Source: UBA6163 sp031411655
GTDB taxonomy: Bacteria; Planctomycetota; Planctomycetia; Pirellulales; Pirellulaceae
DNA: 64,000 bases
Assembly (NCBI GenBank): GCA_031411655.1
Contig: JANOBM010000040.1
Coordinates: forward strand, 1-64,000
Reading direction: 5' to 3'
Both the position numbers and the translations under genes were made by a program. Below are positions 55,817 through 64,000 of the stretch, one piece after another. The notes below the pieces were generated by a model, which saw only the letters and a program-made list of their open reading frames with translations, was not told the DNA's origin and searched no databases. How positions within the stretch are numbered: the first letter of the stretch is position 1; each line of letters opens with the position of its first letter.

Positions 55817-58800
55817 TTAGATCGGCCGCTTCTCCAACTGCATGTTTAGGCCAAGCCCACGAATTTCGTTGGTGAGAACGTCGAAGCTCGCTGGAGTGCC
55901 AGCTTCGAGAGTGTTCTCGCCCTTGACCATCGATTCGTAGATTTTGGTTCGACCTTCCACATCGTCGCTCTTGACCGTGAGCAACTCTTGAAGAATGTAT
56001 GCAGCTCCATATGCCTCCAACGCCCAAACTTCCATTTCGCCGAAACGTTGACCGCCGAAACGCGCCTTACCACCAAGCGGTTGCTGCGTGATCAGCGAGT
56101 ACGGACCGGTGCTACGTGCATGGACCTTATCATCCACCAAGTGGTGCAGCTTCAGCATGTAGATGTAGCCCACCGTGGTTTCCTGTTCCATTGGCTCGCC
56201 GGTGCGACCGTCAGTTAACCGGATCTTACCGTGAGCAGGCAGCCCCGCTTCTGCGAGAGCAGCGTTGATGTCTTCTTCTGTCGCGCCATTGAAAACAGGT
56301 GTGACCGCCTGAAAACCAAGCTTGGACCCAGCCCAACCAAGGTGCGTTTCCAGAATTTGCCCCACGTTCATACGGCTAGGAACACCAAGCGGATTAAGCA
56401 TGATCTGCAACGGGGTACCGTCCGGAAGGAAGGGCATATCGGCAATCGGAAGAATCTTTGCGATCACCCCTTTATTACCGTGCCGTCCTGCCATCTTGTC
56501 ACCGACACCGATCACTCGTTTGGTCGCAATATAAACCTTGACCATTTGCAGAACGCCGCTGCGAAGTTCATCACCTCGCTTCATGCTATTCAGCTTGCGG
56601 TCACGCGCGTCGATGGCTCGTTCGACGTTGTCCCACTGCGCTTCGTGAACCTTGCTAACTTCCTTCTTCTTTGCACTGTCTTTGACCTGATCCAAAATAT
56701 GATCAAGTCGGAAGCTGCAGGCACGTTCGGCGATGTACTTAGGATCTTGTCCATCCGCCAATGGCGTGCCTTCGATGTCCTTTAGCTTTGTCCCTGCAGC
56801 CGTTTCCATGTCCCGAACAAACGCCTCGAATGTATTGGCGATCTCAGCATTGCCGTCGACTTCGGCTTGCTTCAGTTCTTTTTCAAATACCTTTCGCTCA
56901 TCTTCGGTAAGGCTCATTCGCCGCGAAAACTTTTGCGTGTCGATCACGATGCCCTCAATGCCTGATGGCACCTCAAGCGAATCGTTCTTCACGTCTTCAC
57001 CGGCTCGGCCGAAAATTGCATGCAGAAGTTTTTCTTCCGGAGTCAACTCCGTCTTACTCTTTGGACTAACCTTCCCGACCAAAACATCACCTGGTCGGAC
57101 ATATGTCCCGACGTTGACAATTCCGCTCTCATCAAGCGACGCCAAAGCCTTTTCCGAAACGTTGGGAATGTCGCGTGTAAACTCTTCACGACCTAACTTT
57201 GTTTCGCGGATCTCGACATCAAAGTCCTCGATGTGGATCGATGTCAGCGTATCCGAATGAACCAATTCTTCGCTGAGGATGATCGCATCTTCGTAGTTGT
57301 AACCGTCGAAGGACATGAACCCGACGAGCAGGTTTCGCCCCAGTGCGAGCTCTCCATTAACCGTAGCTGCACCGTCGGCAATGACTTGGCCCTTTTCGAC
57401 CTTGTCGCCAATTCGAATGATTGGCTTTTGATTCTGGCACGTTCGCTCGTTAAGCCCGAAGTACTTTTTCAGGTCGTAGTGATCGCTACCGATCTCGATA
57501 CGAGTGGAGTCAACATACGTGACCTTACCCGCCCGCCTAGCCCGAATCACCATCGCGCTATTTCGCGCCACTTCGACTTCCATCCCCGTCGCCACAATGG
57601 GCGGTTCTGCAACCAACAACGGCACCGCCTGTCGCTGCATGTTGCTACCCATCAATGCGCGGTTGGCGTCGTCGTGCTCAAGGAACGGAATCAAGCCTGC
57701 CGAAACACCGACCATCTGGCTCGGGGCAACGTCCATATATCCGACTTCGGATGGCTGAACGATTTCGAAGTCACTTCGGAACCGGGCAATCATGTTCGGA
57801 CCGGCCACCAACGCTCCGTTTTTCACTGCAGTATCCGCTGGTGCAACGTAAGACGCGTTTTCCTGATCCGCACGAAGCCAAACCACTTCATCGGTGATCT
57901 TGCCGTCCTCGATTTTACGATAGGGCGTAATCAAGAAACCATATTCATCGACGCCTGCGTAAAGCGCCAACGAGCTGATCAAACCGATGTTGCTACCTTC
58001 AGGCGTTTCAATCGGACAAATCCGGCCGTAGTGTGAAATGTGAACGTCACGAACTTCAAAACCGGCTCGCTTGCGATTCAAACCACCGGGGCCGAGGGCT
58101 GAAAGGCGACGTTCATGAGCCAACTGACTCAGCGGGTTCGTTTGGTCGACGACCTGCGAGAGCTCGCCCCTACCGAAAAAGTAATCAATCGCGGCTGAAA
58201 CGCTCTTCGGATTGATCAGCGACCGAGGTGTCATGTCTTCGACATCCTTGACACTCATTCGCTCCTGTACCGTTCGTCGAAGCTTTAAAAAACCCTTGCG
58301 AAGCTCTTCGCTAGCCAACTCATCGATGGTTCGCAATCGACGATTGCCAAGGTGATCGATGTCATCGATTTCTGCGCCGCTATCGGGGTCGAACAAATTG
58401 ATAACGTATCGAATGGAGGCGACGATATCCTCTGGACGGAGCGTCATCACCGACTCGTCAATCTCCTGACCAAGCTTTCGATTCAGGCGGAAGCGCCCAA
58501 CGCGTCCAAGCCGGTAACGATTGGCATCATAAAACTTTTCGTTGAAAAGCGTCTTCGCCTTTTCCAACTGCGGCGGATTCCCCGGACGCAAACGCTGATA
58601 GATTCGCAGCAATGCTTCTTCGTGACTGCTGGTATTGTCGTCGGCAAGTGCGTTGAAAATCAACGGAACCTTCGGCGCGTCGATGATTTCAATCGACTTG
58701 ACACCGGAAGTACAAATCGCTTCGGCAATATCCTTGCTGATGCGATGACCTGCTTCGATAAGGATCTCACCCGCTCGCTCACTCTTCGACGGATAAACAA

Positions 58801-59539
58801 CATCGTCTACCGAAATTTTCCCCTCCAACACGGAAGCCGACTTCCCGCCAGAAATCTTGACCGTTTGCTTTTCATAAAAAGCAGCCAGCAGATCCGCGTC
58901 GGTGGACAAGTTCGGATCCATTGCCCGCAGCAAAGTCATCGCACTGAACTTACCGCTTTGGTCGATACGGACCGTGAGCGAATCCTTCTTCGTCACATTG
59001 ATTTCAATCCAACTGCCACGTTCAGGGATCACGCGACAGCTCGGAAGCTTACGATCGCTCGTTCCTTCCTGCTCCAATACAAAGTCCACTCCTGGACTAC
59101 GGTGCAACTGCGAAACGACAACCCTTTCGGCACCGTTGATAATGAATTCGCCACCGCCCATCATGATCGGGAGGTCGCCAAGATAAACCTCTTCCTCAAC
59201 GGGCTGCTCACGATTCAGACGGAGCCAAATCCGCATGGGGCGTCCATAGGTGAGCCGTAGCTGACGACACTCATTGGGAGTGAAGCGTGGCTTACCAAGC
59301 TCGTAACGCAGGTACTCAAGAGTCGTATTGCCGTCGTAACTGCTGATCGGAAAAATCTCCCTCAACACCGCTTCCAAACCCTGATCAGCTCTCTTCAGAG
59401 GATCGAGATCTTCTTGCAGGAACGCCGCATAAGAACGCGTTTGCAACTCCGTCAAATCAGGAAGCTGGAACGTCTCGTGATCCGAGCCGAACCGACGAAT
59501 AAGATTTGTTTCAAGGCGACGCTTGGTGGTGGTAGCCAT
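55817..59539 (-). CDS. rpoB: DNA-directed RNA polymerase subunit beta
   Basis: 1,240 residues. The rifampicin pocket reads LSQVVDQTNPLSQLAHERRL then SALGPGGL near residue 450. The residues equivalent to E. coli Gln513, Asp516, His526 and Ser531 are all present, so no classic resistance change is seen. The C-terminal MAGRHGNKGVIAKILP and KLHHLVDDKVHARSTGPYS motifs are intact. It is encoded between rplL and rpoC. The upstream leader of about 570 bases contains a hairpin (59612-59649), perhaps for control of transcription into rpoB. Confidence 0.98.
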   Translation of the reverse strand: MATTTKRRLETNLIRRFGSDHETFQLPDLTELQTRSYAAFLQEDLDPLKRADQGLEAVLREIFPISSYDGNTTLEYLRYELGKPRFTPNECRQLRLTYGRPMRIWLRLNREQPVEEEVYLGDLPIMMGGGEFIINGAERVVVSQLHRSPGVDFVLEQEGTSDRKLPSCRVIPERGSWIEINVTKKDSLTVRIDQSGKFSAMTLLRAMDPNLSTDADLLAAFYEKQTVKISGGKSASVLEGKISVDDVVYPSKSERAGEILIEAGHRISKDIAEAICTSGVKSIEIIDAPKVPLIFNALADDNTSSHEEALLRIYQRLRPGNPPQLEKAKTLFNEKFYDANRYRLGRVGRFRLNRKLGQEIDESVMTLRPEDIVASIRYVINLFDPDSGAEIDDIDHLGNRRLRTIDELASEELRKGFLKLRRTVQERMSVKDVEDMTPRSLINPKSVSAAIDYFFGRGELSQVVDQTNPLSQLAHERRLSALGPGGLNRKRAGFEVRDVHISHYGRICPIETPEGSNIGLISSLALYAGVDEYGFLITPYRKIEDGKITDEVVWLRADQENASYVAPADTAVKNGALVAGPNMIARFRSDFEIVQPSEVGYMDVAPSQMVGVSAGLIPFLEHDDANRALMGSNMQRQAVPLLVAEPPIVATGMEVEVARNSAMVIRARRAGKVTYVDSTRIEIGSDHYDLKKYFGLNERTCQNQKPIIRIGDKVEKGQVIADGAATVNGELALGRNLLVGFMSFDGYNYEDAIILSEELVHSDTLTSIHIEDFDVEIRETKLGREEFTRDIPNVSEKALASLDESGIVNVGTYVRPGDVLVGKVSPKSKTELTPEEKLLHAIFGRAGEDVKNDSLEVPSGIEGIVIDTQKFSRRMSLTEDERKVFEKELKQAEVDGNAEIANTFEAFVRDMETAAGTKLKDIEGTPLADGQDPKYIAERACSFRLDHILDQVKDSAKKKEVSKVHEAQWDNVERAIDARDRKLNSMKRGDELRSGVLQMVKVYIATKRVIGVGDKMAGRHGNKGVIAKILPIADMPFLPDGTPLQIMLNPLGVPSRMNVGQILETHLGWAGSKLGFQAVTPVFNGATEEDINAALAEAGLPAHGKIRLTDGRTGEPMEQETTVGYIYMLKLHHLVDDKVHARSTGPYSLITQQPLGGKARFGGQRFGEMEVWALEAYGAAYILQELLTVKSDDVEGRTKIYESMVKGENTLEAGTPASFDVLTNEIRGLGLNMQLEKRPI

Positions 59540-60108
59540 CGTGCTGAGAACGCTCCGTCTAGGACCGAAAGGCCTGGCGAGGGTCGGTGTATGAAAAACG
59601 ATTCACCTTGACCCTGGACCACCCCTTCGCCAAAAGGGCACCTCCAGGGAAAAGACACTGAAGTTACGGCACAAACGCCGCATCAAAGAGCCGGTTGCGA
59701 GAAGTTCGAATCATGTACTCAAGATTTGCATGAAATAGTAAACCCCAGTAAGCGAGCCGCTTCCCAACTTGCACCAAACGCAGAACGCGAGGAACAACCG
59801 AACCCCGAACGGGCGCAGCAGCCAACAGCCCTAGTACGCGACGGAACGAAAATTGCCGCGATGTTGGTTGGCGCACAGAAAGCCGGGTGCAGCGTGAGAG
59901 TTTGATCAAAGCACTAAAACGCGTTGCGAGCGAAGGACCGGCTAGAAATTAACACAATTATCCCCGGCCGCAAACCCCAAAAAGGGCTTTTGGCCTGAAT
60001 TTCGCTACAGCGACCGCATCCATGCATTTTCGAACTCGCTGCGGCCCGTAGGTGCAAGTCTCCTCGCACCCTCAACGCCGCTGCGACCACCTCAATGAGG
60101 AGGGTTAC
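59540..60108. other. rplL-rpoB intergenic leader
   Basis: About 570 bases. It contains the hairpin at 59612-59649 and, near 59960-59990, a GGCC-rich imperfect stem around AAAAAGGGC. No gene is evident; a minus-strand frame at 59664-59909 has no recognisable product. Confidence 0.55.
59612..59649 (-). promoter_or_regulatory. Leader hairpin upstream of rpoB
   Basis: CCCTGGA (59612-59618) pairs with TCCAGGG (59643-59649), and CCTT/AAGG pair inside. On the minus strand the hairpin ends about 70 bases before the rpoB start and is followed after 14 bases by CGTTTTTCA. It could be an attenuator or RNase III-type processing site. Confidence 0.45.
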
Positions 60109-60513
60109 TTACTTCAGCTCAACGGAAGCACCAGCAGCTTCAAGTTCGGCCTTGATCTTCGCAGCATCTTCTTTGCTGCAGGCTTCCTTAAGCTTCGCTG
60201 GGCAACTTTCGACCATCTTCTTGGCATCCATGAGCGAAGCACCCGTCAAGTTCTTAACGATCTTGACGATGTCGAGCTTCTTGTCGCCAAAACCGGTCAA
60301 GACAACGTCGAACTCAGTCTGCTCAACCGGCGCTGCTGCAGCACCTTCCGACGGAGCAGCCATCATGACAGCGCCACCAGAAGCAGGCTCGATGCCGTAG
60401 GCTTCCTTGAGGTAGTCGCTTAGTTCTTTTGCCTGCTTCAGGGTCATACCGGCGATCTTGTCGCCCATTGACTTGCAATCGGCGCTAAATTCCATGGTTG
60501 CGGATTCGGACAT
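60109..60513 (-). CDS. rplL: Ribosomal protein L7/L12
   Basis: 134 residues, with AAGGA about ten bases before the ATG. The N-terminal dimerisation helix covers about 15-45 (KIAGMTLKQAKELSDYLKEA). An Ala/Pro-rich hinge (about 55-65) leads into the C-terminal domain EFDVVLTGFGDKKLDIVKIV. It forms the ribosomal stalk with L10, encoded just upstream. Slightly longer than the typical 120-128 residues. Confidence 0.97.
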   Translation of the reverse strand: MSESATMEFSADCKSMGDKIAGMTLKQAKELSDYLKEAYGIEPASGGAVMMAAPSEGAAAAPVEQTEFDVVLTGFGDKKLDIVKIVKNLTGASLMDAKKMVESCPAKLKEACSKEDAAKIKAELEAAGASVELK

Positions 60514-60595
60514 TTCTAAAATTCCTTCAAAACGGAAAGGTGGATTGTTTTACGAACGAGAAACAGACAGGTAATCGGAAAAAAGTACAGAACGA

Positions 60596-61117
60596 CTACT
60601 CCTCCTCACCCTTCTTCTTGATCTGGCTAGCGAGCTTTCCTCCCGGACCAAGAAGTGCCCCAGCGAGATTAGCTCCCGGACTGAGGATCTGCCCGACCAG
60701 AATCGAAATCTGCTCTTCACGACTCGGCCACTTACTGACCGCCTTCAACTGATCGGAATTGAGCCGCTCTCCATCGAGAACGCCGCCTTCCGCCTTGAAC
60801 TTGCTGTACTTACCAGCATCCTTATCAAGCCGCACGATTTCCTTGACCAGTGCGACGAAATCAGTGGATCCCCAGCACAGAACCACCTGACCAGCGGCAC
60901 CTTCAAACATTGGCGCCAAATTGGTTCCTTCGGCGGCGCGGCGGCCGAGCGAATTCTTGACAACCAACATGTGGATGTCTTTCTTGCTCAACTCACCACG
61001 AAGCACATTCGTGGTGACCGCGTCCATCCCCAAAGTGCTAACCAACACGGCGTCCCCGACGCCCTGAAGCTTCTTTGCGATGTCGCGAGTCACCAATTGT
61101 TTGACAAACTTACTCAT
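60596..61117 (-). CDS. rplJ: Ribosomal protein L10
   Basis: 173 residues, MSKFVKQLVTRDIAKKLQGV. The N-terminal rRNA-binding domain includes LRGELSKKDIHMLVVKNSL. The C-terminal helix (LAGALLGPGGKLASQIKKKG) binds L7/L12 dimers. It lies between rplA (68 bases upstream) and rplL (82 bases downstream). The spacer before it is too short for the long L10 leader known from E. coli. Confidence 0.96.
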   Translation of the reverse strand: MSKFVKQLVTRDIAKKLQGVGDAVLVSTLGMDAVTTNVLRGELSKKDIHMLVVKNSLGRRAAEGTNLAPMFEGAAGQVVLCWGSTDFVALVKEIVRLDKDAGKYSKFKAEGGVLDGERLNSDQLKAVSKWPSREEQISILVGQILSPGANLAGALLGPGGKLASQIKKKGEEE

Positions 61118-61185
61118 ATCGTTAGCTCAATATCGCTTTTCGCAGAACACGCCCAATCAAATAACAAAATCGCGAACGGAGAACA

Positions 61186-61863
61186 CTAAAGAGCCACACG
61201 AACACTTGGACTCATCGTAGCGCATATAGCCACACCACGGACATATGTCCCTTTGACGGCCTGCGGCTTCATATTGACGACAAAGTTGATGAACGCCTGA
61301 ATGTTTTCACTCAGCTTTTGCGCATCAAAACTCATCTTCCCCACCATCGCATGGACGTTTCCGCCCTTGTCGTTGCGAAACTCGACCTTTCCGGCCTTAT
61401 ATTCCTGCACAACACGTGCAACGTCCGGCGTTACCGTCCCGGCGCGAGGGCTTGGCATCAATCCACGTGGACCAAGAACACGGCCCAGAGGACCGACAAG
61501 ACCCATCATGTCCGGAGCCGCAATGCAGACGTCGAATTCGAGCCAACCGTCGCGAATCTTCTTCGCAAGATCGTCACCACCGACCTCATCCGCCCCAGCA
61601 GCCGTAGCCGCGGTTGCAGCATCGCCCTTGGCGAAGACAACCACTCGCTGAACCTTGCCGATGCCATGCGGCAACACCAAACTTCCTCGAACAATCTGAT
61701 CGGCCTGGTTCGCATCGACTCCAAGACGCATGTGGACTTCCACGGTCTGGTCGAACTTAGTGGCAGTATATTTCTTCAACGCCAAAACCGCTTCGCCCAG
61801 AGGCAAATTGACTTTTGGCTGAATTTCCAAGTCTTTACGGAATCGCTTTGACTTCTTGCCCAT
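61186..61863 (-). CDS. rplA: Ribosomal protein L1
   Basis: I place the start at ATG 61863 (MGKKSKRFRKDLEIQPKVNL), preceded by AAGGGAC; 225 residues, the normal length. An in-frame extension to 62274 is not part of the protein. The rRNA-binding signature is clear (GRVLGPRGLMPSPRAGTVT). L1 forms the ribosomal L1 stalk and usually represses its own L11-L1 mRNA. Here rplK (L11), which normally precedes rplA, is absent from the next 480 bases. Confidence 0.96.
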   Translation of the reverse strand: MGKKSKRFRKDLEIQPKVNLPLGEAVLALKKYTATKFDQTVEVHMRLGVDANQADQIVRGSLVLPHGIGKVQRVVVFAKGDAATAATAAGADEVGGDDLAKKIRDGWLEFDVCIAAPDMMGLVGPLGRVLGPRGLMPSPRAGTVTPDVARVVQEYKAGKVEFRNDKGGNVHAMVGKMSFDAQKLSENIQAFINFVVNMKPQAVKGTYVRGVAICATMSPSVRVAL

Positions 61864-62346
61864 ATGGCAATGTCCCTTGTGTTTTAGGTGGTCTCCGAAA
61901 TCACCCGACCCATTTAACCAATTCGCCTGCCTCTTAATTTTCGAGGCACCTAAGCGAATCGTAGGCGGCAACTTCTCCCACAATCCCAACCGGTAAACAT
62001 GACTTCCGCAGCCGAAAATCACGAGCATCAAAGGGTGACAATGAAGTCGTTCGCCGTCAACTCCAATTTGCCTACGTATCGCTTTTTTTTCCTGTCGCCG
62101 TCGCCAGATATCGCTCCACCCCGATTTGAACCCATGATATCTCCTGGCGACACCGATTCGGCATACCACCATGCCTCTCCAAAATCCCCGACAATCTTGT
62201 CGTTGACTCCCTGATTTCGCTGTAAAACAAAGGACTTCTGCAAGGTCGGATATCGAACCTTGGCAAGTGGACAACTAGGTTCACGAGGTGGACACAATGA
62301 TTACTTCCGGCCGCGATTCCTTGCGGCCCGATGGCGGGAGTGCTCG
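61864..62346. other. Divergent promoter region, rplA / kinase
   Basis: About 480 bases that must contain the promoter of the whole rpl-rpo cluster (minus) and of the kinase (plus). No gene fits, and in particular no rplK, nusG or secE. No clear box motifs can be fixed by eye. Confidence 0.5.
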
Positions 62347-64000
62347 ATGGAACCGAATCACACTGAAGACGACGACTCGATCACAAAATCGTCCTCGGGT
62401 CTCCCTCCGCGCCAAACATTCGCCGGCGACGGGAGCTTACCGGTAAACCTAAAGCGGATTGACGAATACGTCATCGGCGAAGAAATCGGCCGGGGAGGGT
62501 TCGGCACCGTCTACAGCGCCTACGACACCACGCTGCAACGTGAAGTGGCTATCAAGATTCCTCACCGCATCTTGGTGGGCAGCCAATCAACCGCTGCTGA
62601 GTACCTTCGAGAGGCACGTGCGATTGCAAGCCTTGAACACGCAAACATCATTCCTGTGTACCGTGCCGCGAGCACCGCTGACATTCCCTGCTTCATTGTC
62701 ACCAAACGGATCCGTGGGCGCCATCTTTCCGATTGGAAGGCCTCCGGTGAACGAAACTATCATGCAATAGCCTCAGTACTTGCTCAGGTTGCTGGAGCGT
62801 TGGATTACGCGCATCGAAAGCATGTCGTTCACCGTGATGTAAAACCAAGCAACGTTCTCATCGATGAAAACGACTTCCCCTACGTTGCTGATTTTGGCCT
62901 CGCGTTAAGAGAAACCGAGCTGAAGGAAGGCTTCGCATACATTGGAACCCCGGTCTACATGAGCCCCGAGCAAGCACGAGGGGAGGGACACCGTGTCGAT
63001 GGGCGTTCCGACATATTCTCACTCGGCGTGGTGCTTTACGAACTGCTTACCGGAATACGTCCCTTTACCGCTGATTCTCGCGCGGCGCTCTACGAGGCGA
63101 TTCAATTTGCTGACCCGGACTACCCGATCCAAGTCAACCCAGAGGTTCCCGATGAACTCGCCCGTGTTTGCCTAAAAGCGATGTGCAAATCCGAGAGTGA
63201 GCGCTATCAAACCGCTGCGGAACTCGCTGACGACCTTCGAGAGTTTTGCTCAACGACCTCCAGCTTGAACGCGGTGAGGAACAGGAAAAGCAATTCTCAA
63301 GTCAGTGATGCCAATCCAACCCCAAGCTCAGGATCGGCAGAGCAACCAATCGAACAGCAAGAAACTCGTGTGGTGCCAAAAGGATTAAGGGCATTCGACA
63401 GCGGCGATTCTGACTTTTATTTGAGACTGCTTCCTGGCGTTCGTGATCGACAGGGTATCCCCGAGTGCATTAGTTTTTGGCTGACTCGCTTAACCAAGAC
63501 GGACACCGAACAACCCGTTACGGTCGGGCTGATTTACGGCCCTAGCGGTTGCGGAAAAACTTCATTGGTTCGTGCCGGAATCATTCCTCGCCTTCCGTCT
63601 GCTGTTTGCAAGATTTATGTCCAGGCCACGGCAGACGGTACGGAAAACTCAATTGCTAAGGCGCTAATGTCTCGCCACCGAGGCTTGGGACTGACCGATA
63701 CGATGGATATCGCGGCGATCGTTTCAACGCTACGCCGAGCCAGGCGGGGACGAACAGTCATTTTCATCGATCAATTTGAACAGTGGCTTTTTTCGCACCC
63801 ATTGTGTCAACGAGAATCACTCACCCAAGCTTTGCGACAATGCGATGGCGAATATGTTCAGTGCATATTGATGGTGAGAGACGATTTTTGGATGGGAGTC
63901 ACGCGATTGATGCAAGCCATCGATACCCCCATCACCGAAAATGTGAACGCTAAAGTCGTCGATCTATTTGACACGCGCCACGCCAAACACGTGCTTGCAC
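62347..64000 (+). CDS. Ser/Thr protein kinase fused to STAND-type ATPase (3' end outside window)
   Basis: The frame from the ATG at 62347 is open to the window edge, 551 codons. The Hanks-type kinase covers about residues 38-305: glycine loop IGRGGFGTVYSA, Lys 70 in VAIK, HRDVKPSN with catalytic Asp 164, and DFG. A linker of about 60 residues follows. From about 390 an NTPase begins: Walker A GPSGCGKTSLVRAG (398-411) and Walker B VIFIDQFEQWLF, the pattern of the novel-STAND ATPases that in planctomycetes and cyanobacteria lie between a kinase and WD40 repeats. The continuation is likely repeats of that type. No membrane helix is seen in the part present. Confidence 0.93.
   Translation, partial: MEPNHTEDDDSITKSSSGLPPRQTFAGDGSLPVNLKRIDEYVIGEEIGRGGFGTVYSAYDTTLQREVAIKIPHRILVGSQSTAAEYLREARAIASLEHANIIPVYRAASTADIPCFIVTKRIRGRHLSDWKASGERNYHAIASVLAQVAGALDYAHRKHVVHRDVKPSNVLIDENDFPYVADFGLALRETELKEGFAYIGTPVYMSPEQARGEGHRVDGRSDIFSLGVVLYELLTGIRPFTADSRAALYEAIQFADPDYPIQVNPEVPDELARVCLKAMCKSESERYQTAAELADDLREFCSTTSSLNAVRNRKSNSQVSDANPTPSSGSAEQPIEQQETRVVPKGLRAFDSGDSDFYLRLLPGVRDRQGIPECISFWLTRLTKTDTEQPVTVGLIYGPSGCGKTSLVRAGIIPRLPSAVCKIYVQATADGTENSIAKALMSRHRGLGLTDTMDIAAIVSTLRRARRGRTVIFIDQFEQWLFSHPLCQRESLTQALRQCDGEYVQCILMVRDDFWMGVTRLMQAIDTPITENVNAKVVDLFDTRHAKHVLA

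Noticed and set aside
58352..59260. 302-residue frame opposite rpoB
   Set aside because: Antisense shadow of rpoB; no start context or recognisable domain.
61864..62274. N-terminal extension of rplA
   Set aside because: The extra residues are unlike L1, and the ATG at 61863 has a good ribosome site and the standard L1 N-terminus.

Overview
The window reads as a piece of a planctomycete chromosome, most like Rhodopirellula or a related Pirellulaceae member. The evidence is the combination of Ser/Thr kinases paired with ECF sigma factors, very large secreted beta-rich proteins whose N-termini carry an Arg-rich stretch followed by a conserved LExR-x-LLA/VLA motif, a dockerin-tipped surface protein, a VIT/vWA membrane protein, slipin and gingipain-type (C25) peptidase genes, and loosely packed genes with long repeat-bearing spacers. 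The genus assignment is inference from gene content, since no rRNA is present.

Layout. 1-3.2 kb: the 3' end of a polymorphic-toxin-like gene (pre-toxin TG-like segment plus a GIY-YIG-like nuclease tip), an overlapping candidate immunity gene, then a 203-bp orphan copy of part of the toxin gene embedded in tandem repeats. 3.2-7.1 kb: an ECF sigma factor and a zinc-finger/kinase/leucine-rich-repeat protein. 7.4-13 kb: slipin, a tRNA-like element with a broken acceptor stem, a two-TM protein, a C25 peptidase and an aldo/keto reductase. 13-20.8 kb (minus): an apparent operon of ECF sigma factor, a giant anti-sigma-like/VIT/vWA protein and a secreted two-halved protein. 21.4-25.2 kb: a LolD/MacB-like ABC exporter pair and a Rieske ferredoxin. 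25.3-36.2 kb: a decayed cadherin-like gene, an RTX-like protein, a 2,239-residue secreted protein and a PDZ protein. 36.3-41.5 kb: GNAT acetyltransferase, dnaA, dnaB, rpiB, the replication core of the window, with one good DnaA-box-like site. 41.5-51 kb: a 2,103-residue beta-helix/dockerin protein, a GAF-adenylate cyclase and a small Cys-containing secreted protein. 51.2-61.9 kb (minus): rplA-rplJ-rplL-rpoB-rpoC, with a terminator after rpoC and no rplK directly upstream of rplA. 62.3 kb to the end: a Ser/Thr kinase fused to a STAND-type ATPase, cut by the window edge.

How it fits together. Housekeeping information-processing genes (dnaA/dnaB and the rpl-rpo cluster) are interleaved with planctomycete-specific signalling (two ECF systems, two receptor-like kinases, one cyclase) and cell-surface adhesion or matrix proteins. 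The most unusual areas are the toxin/immunity end with its orphan duplicate, the ECF-VIT/vWA operon, and the tRNA-like element with an AGT anticodon. No CRISPR array, rRNA or intact insertion sequence was seen.
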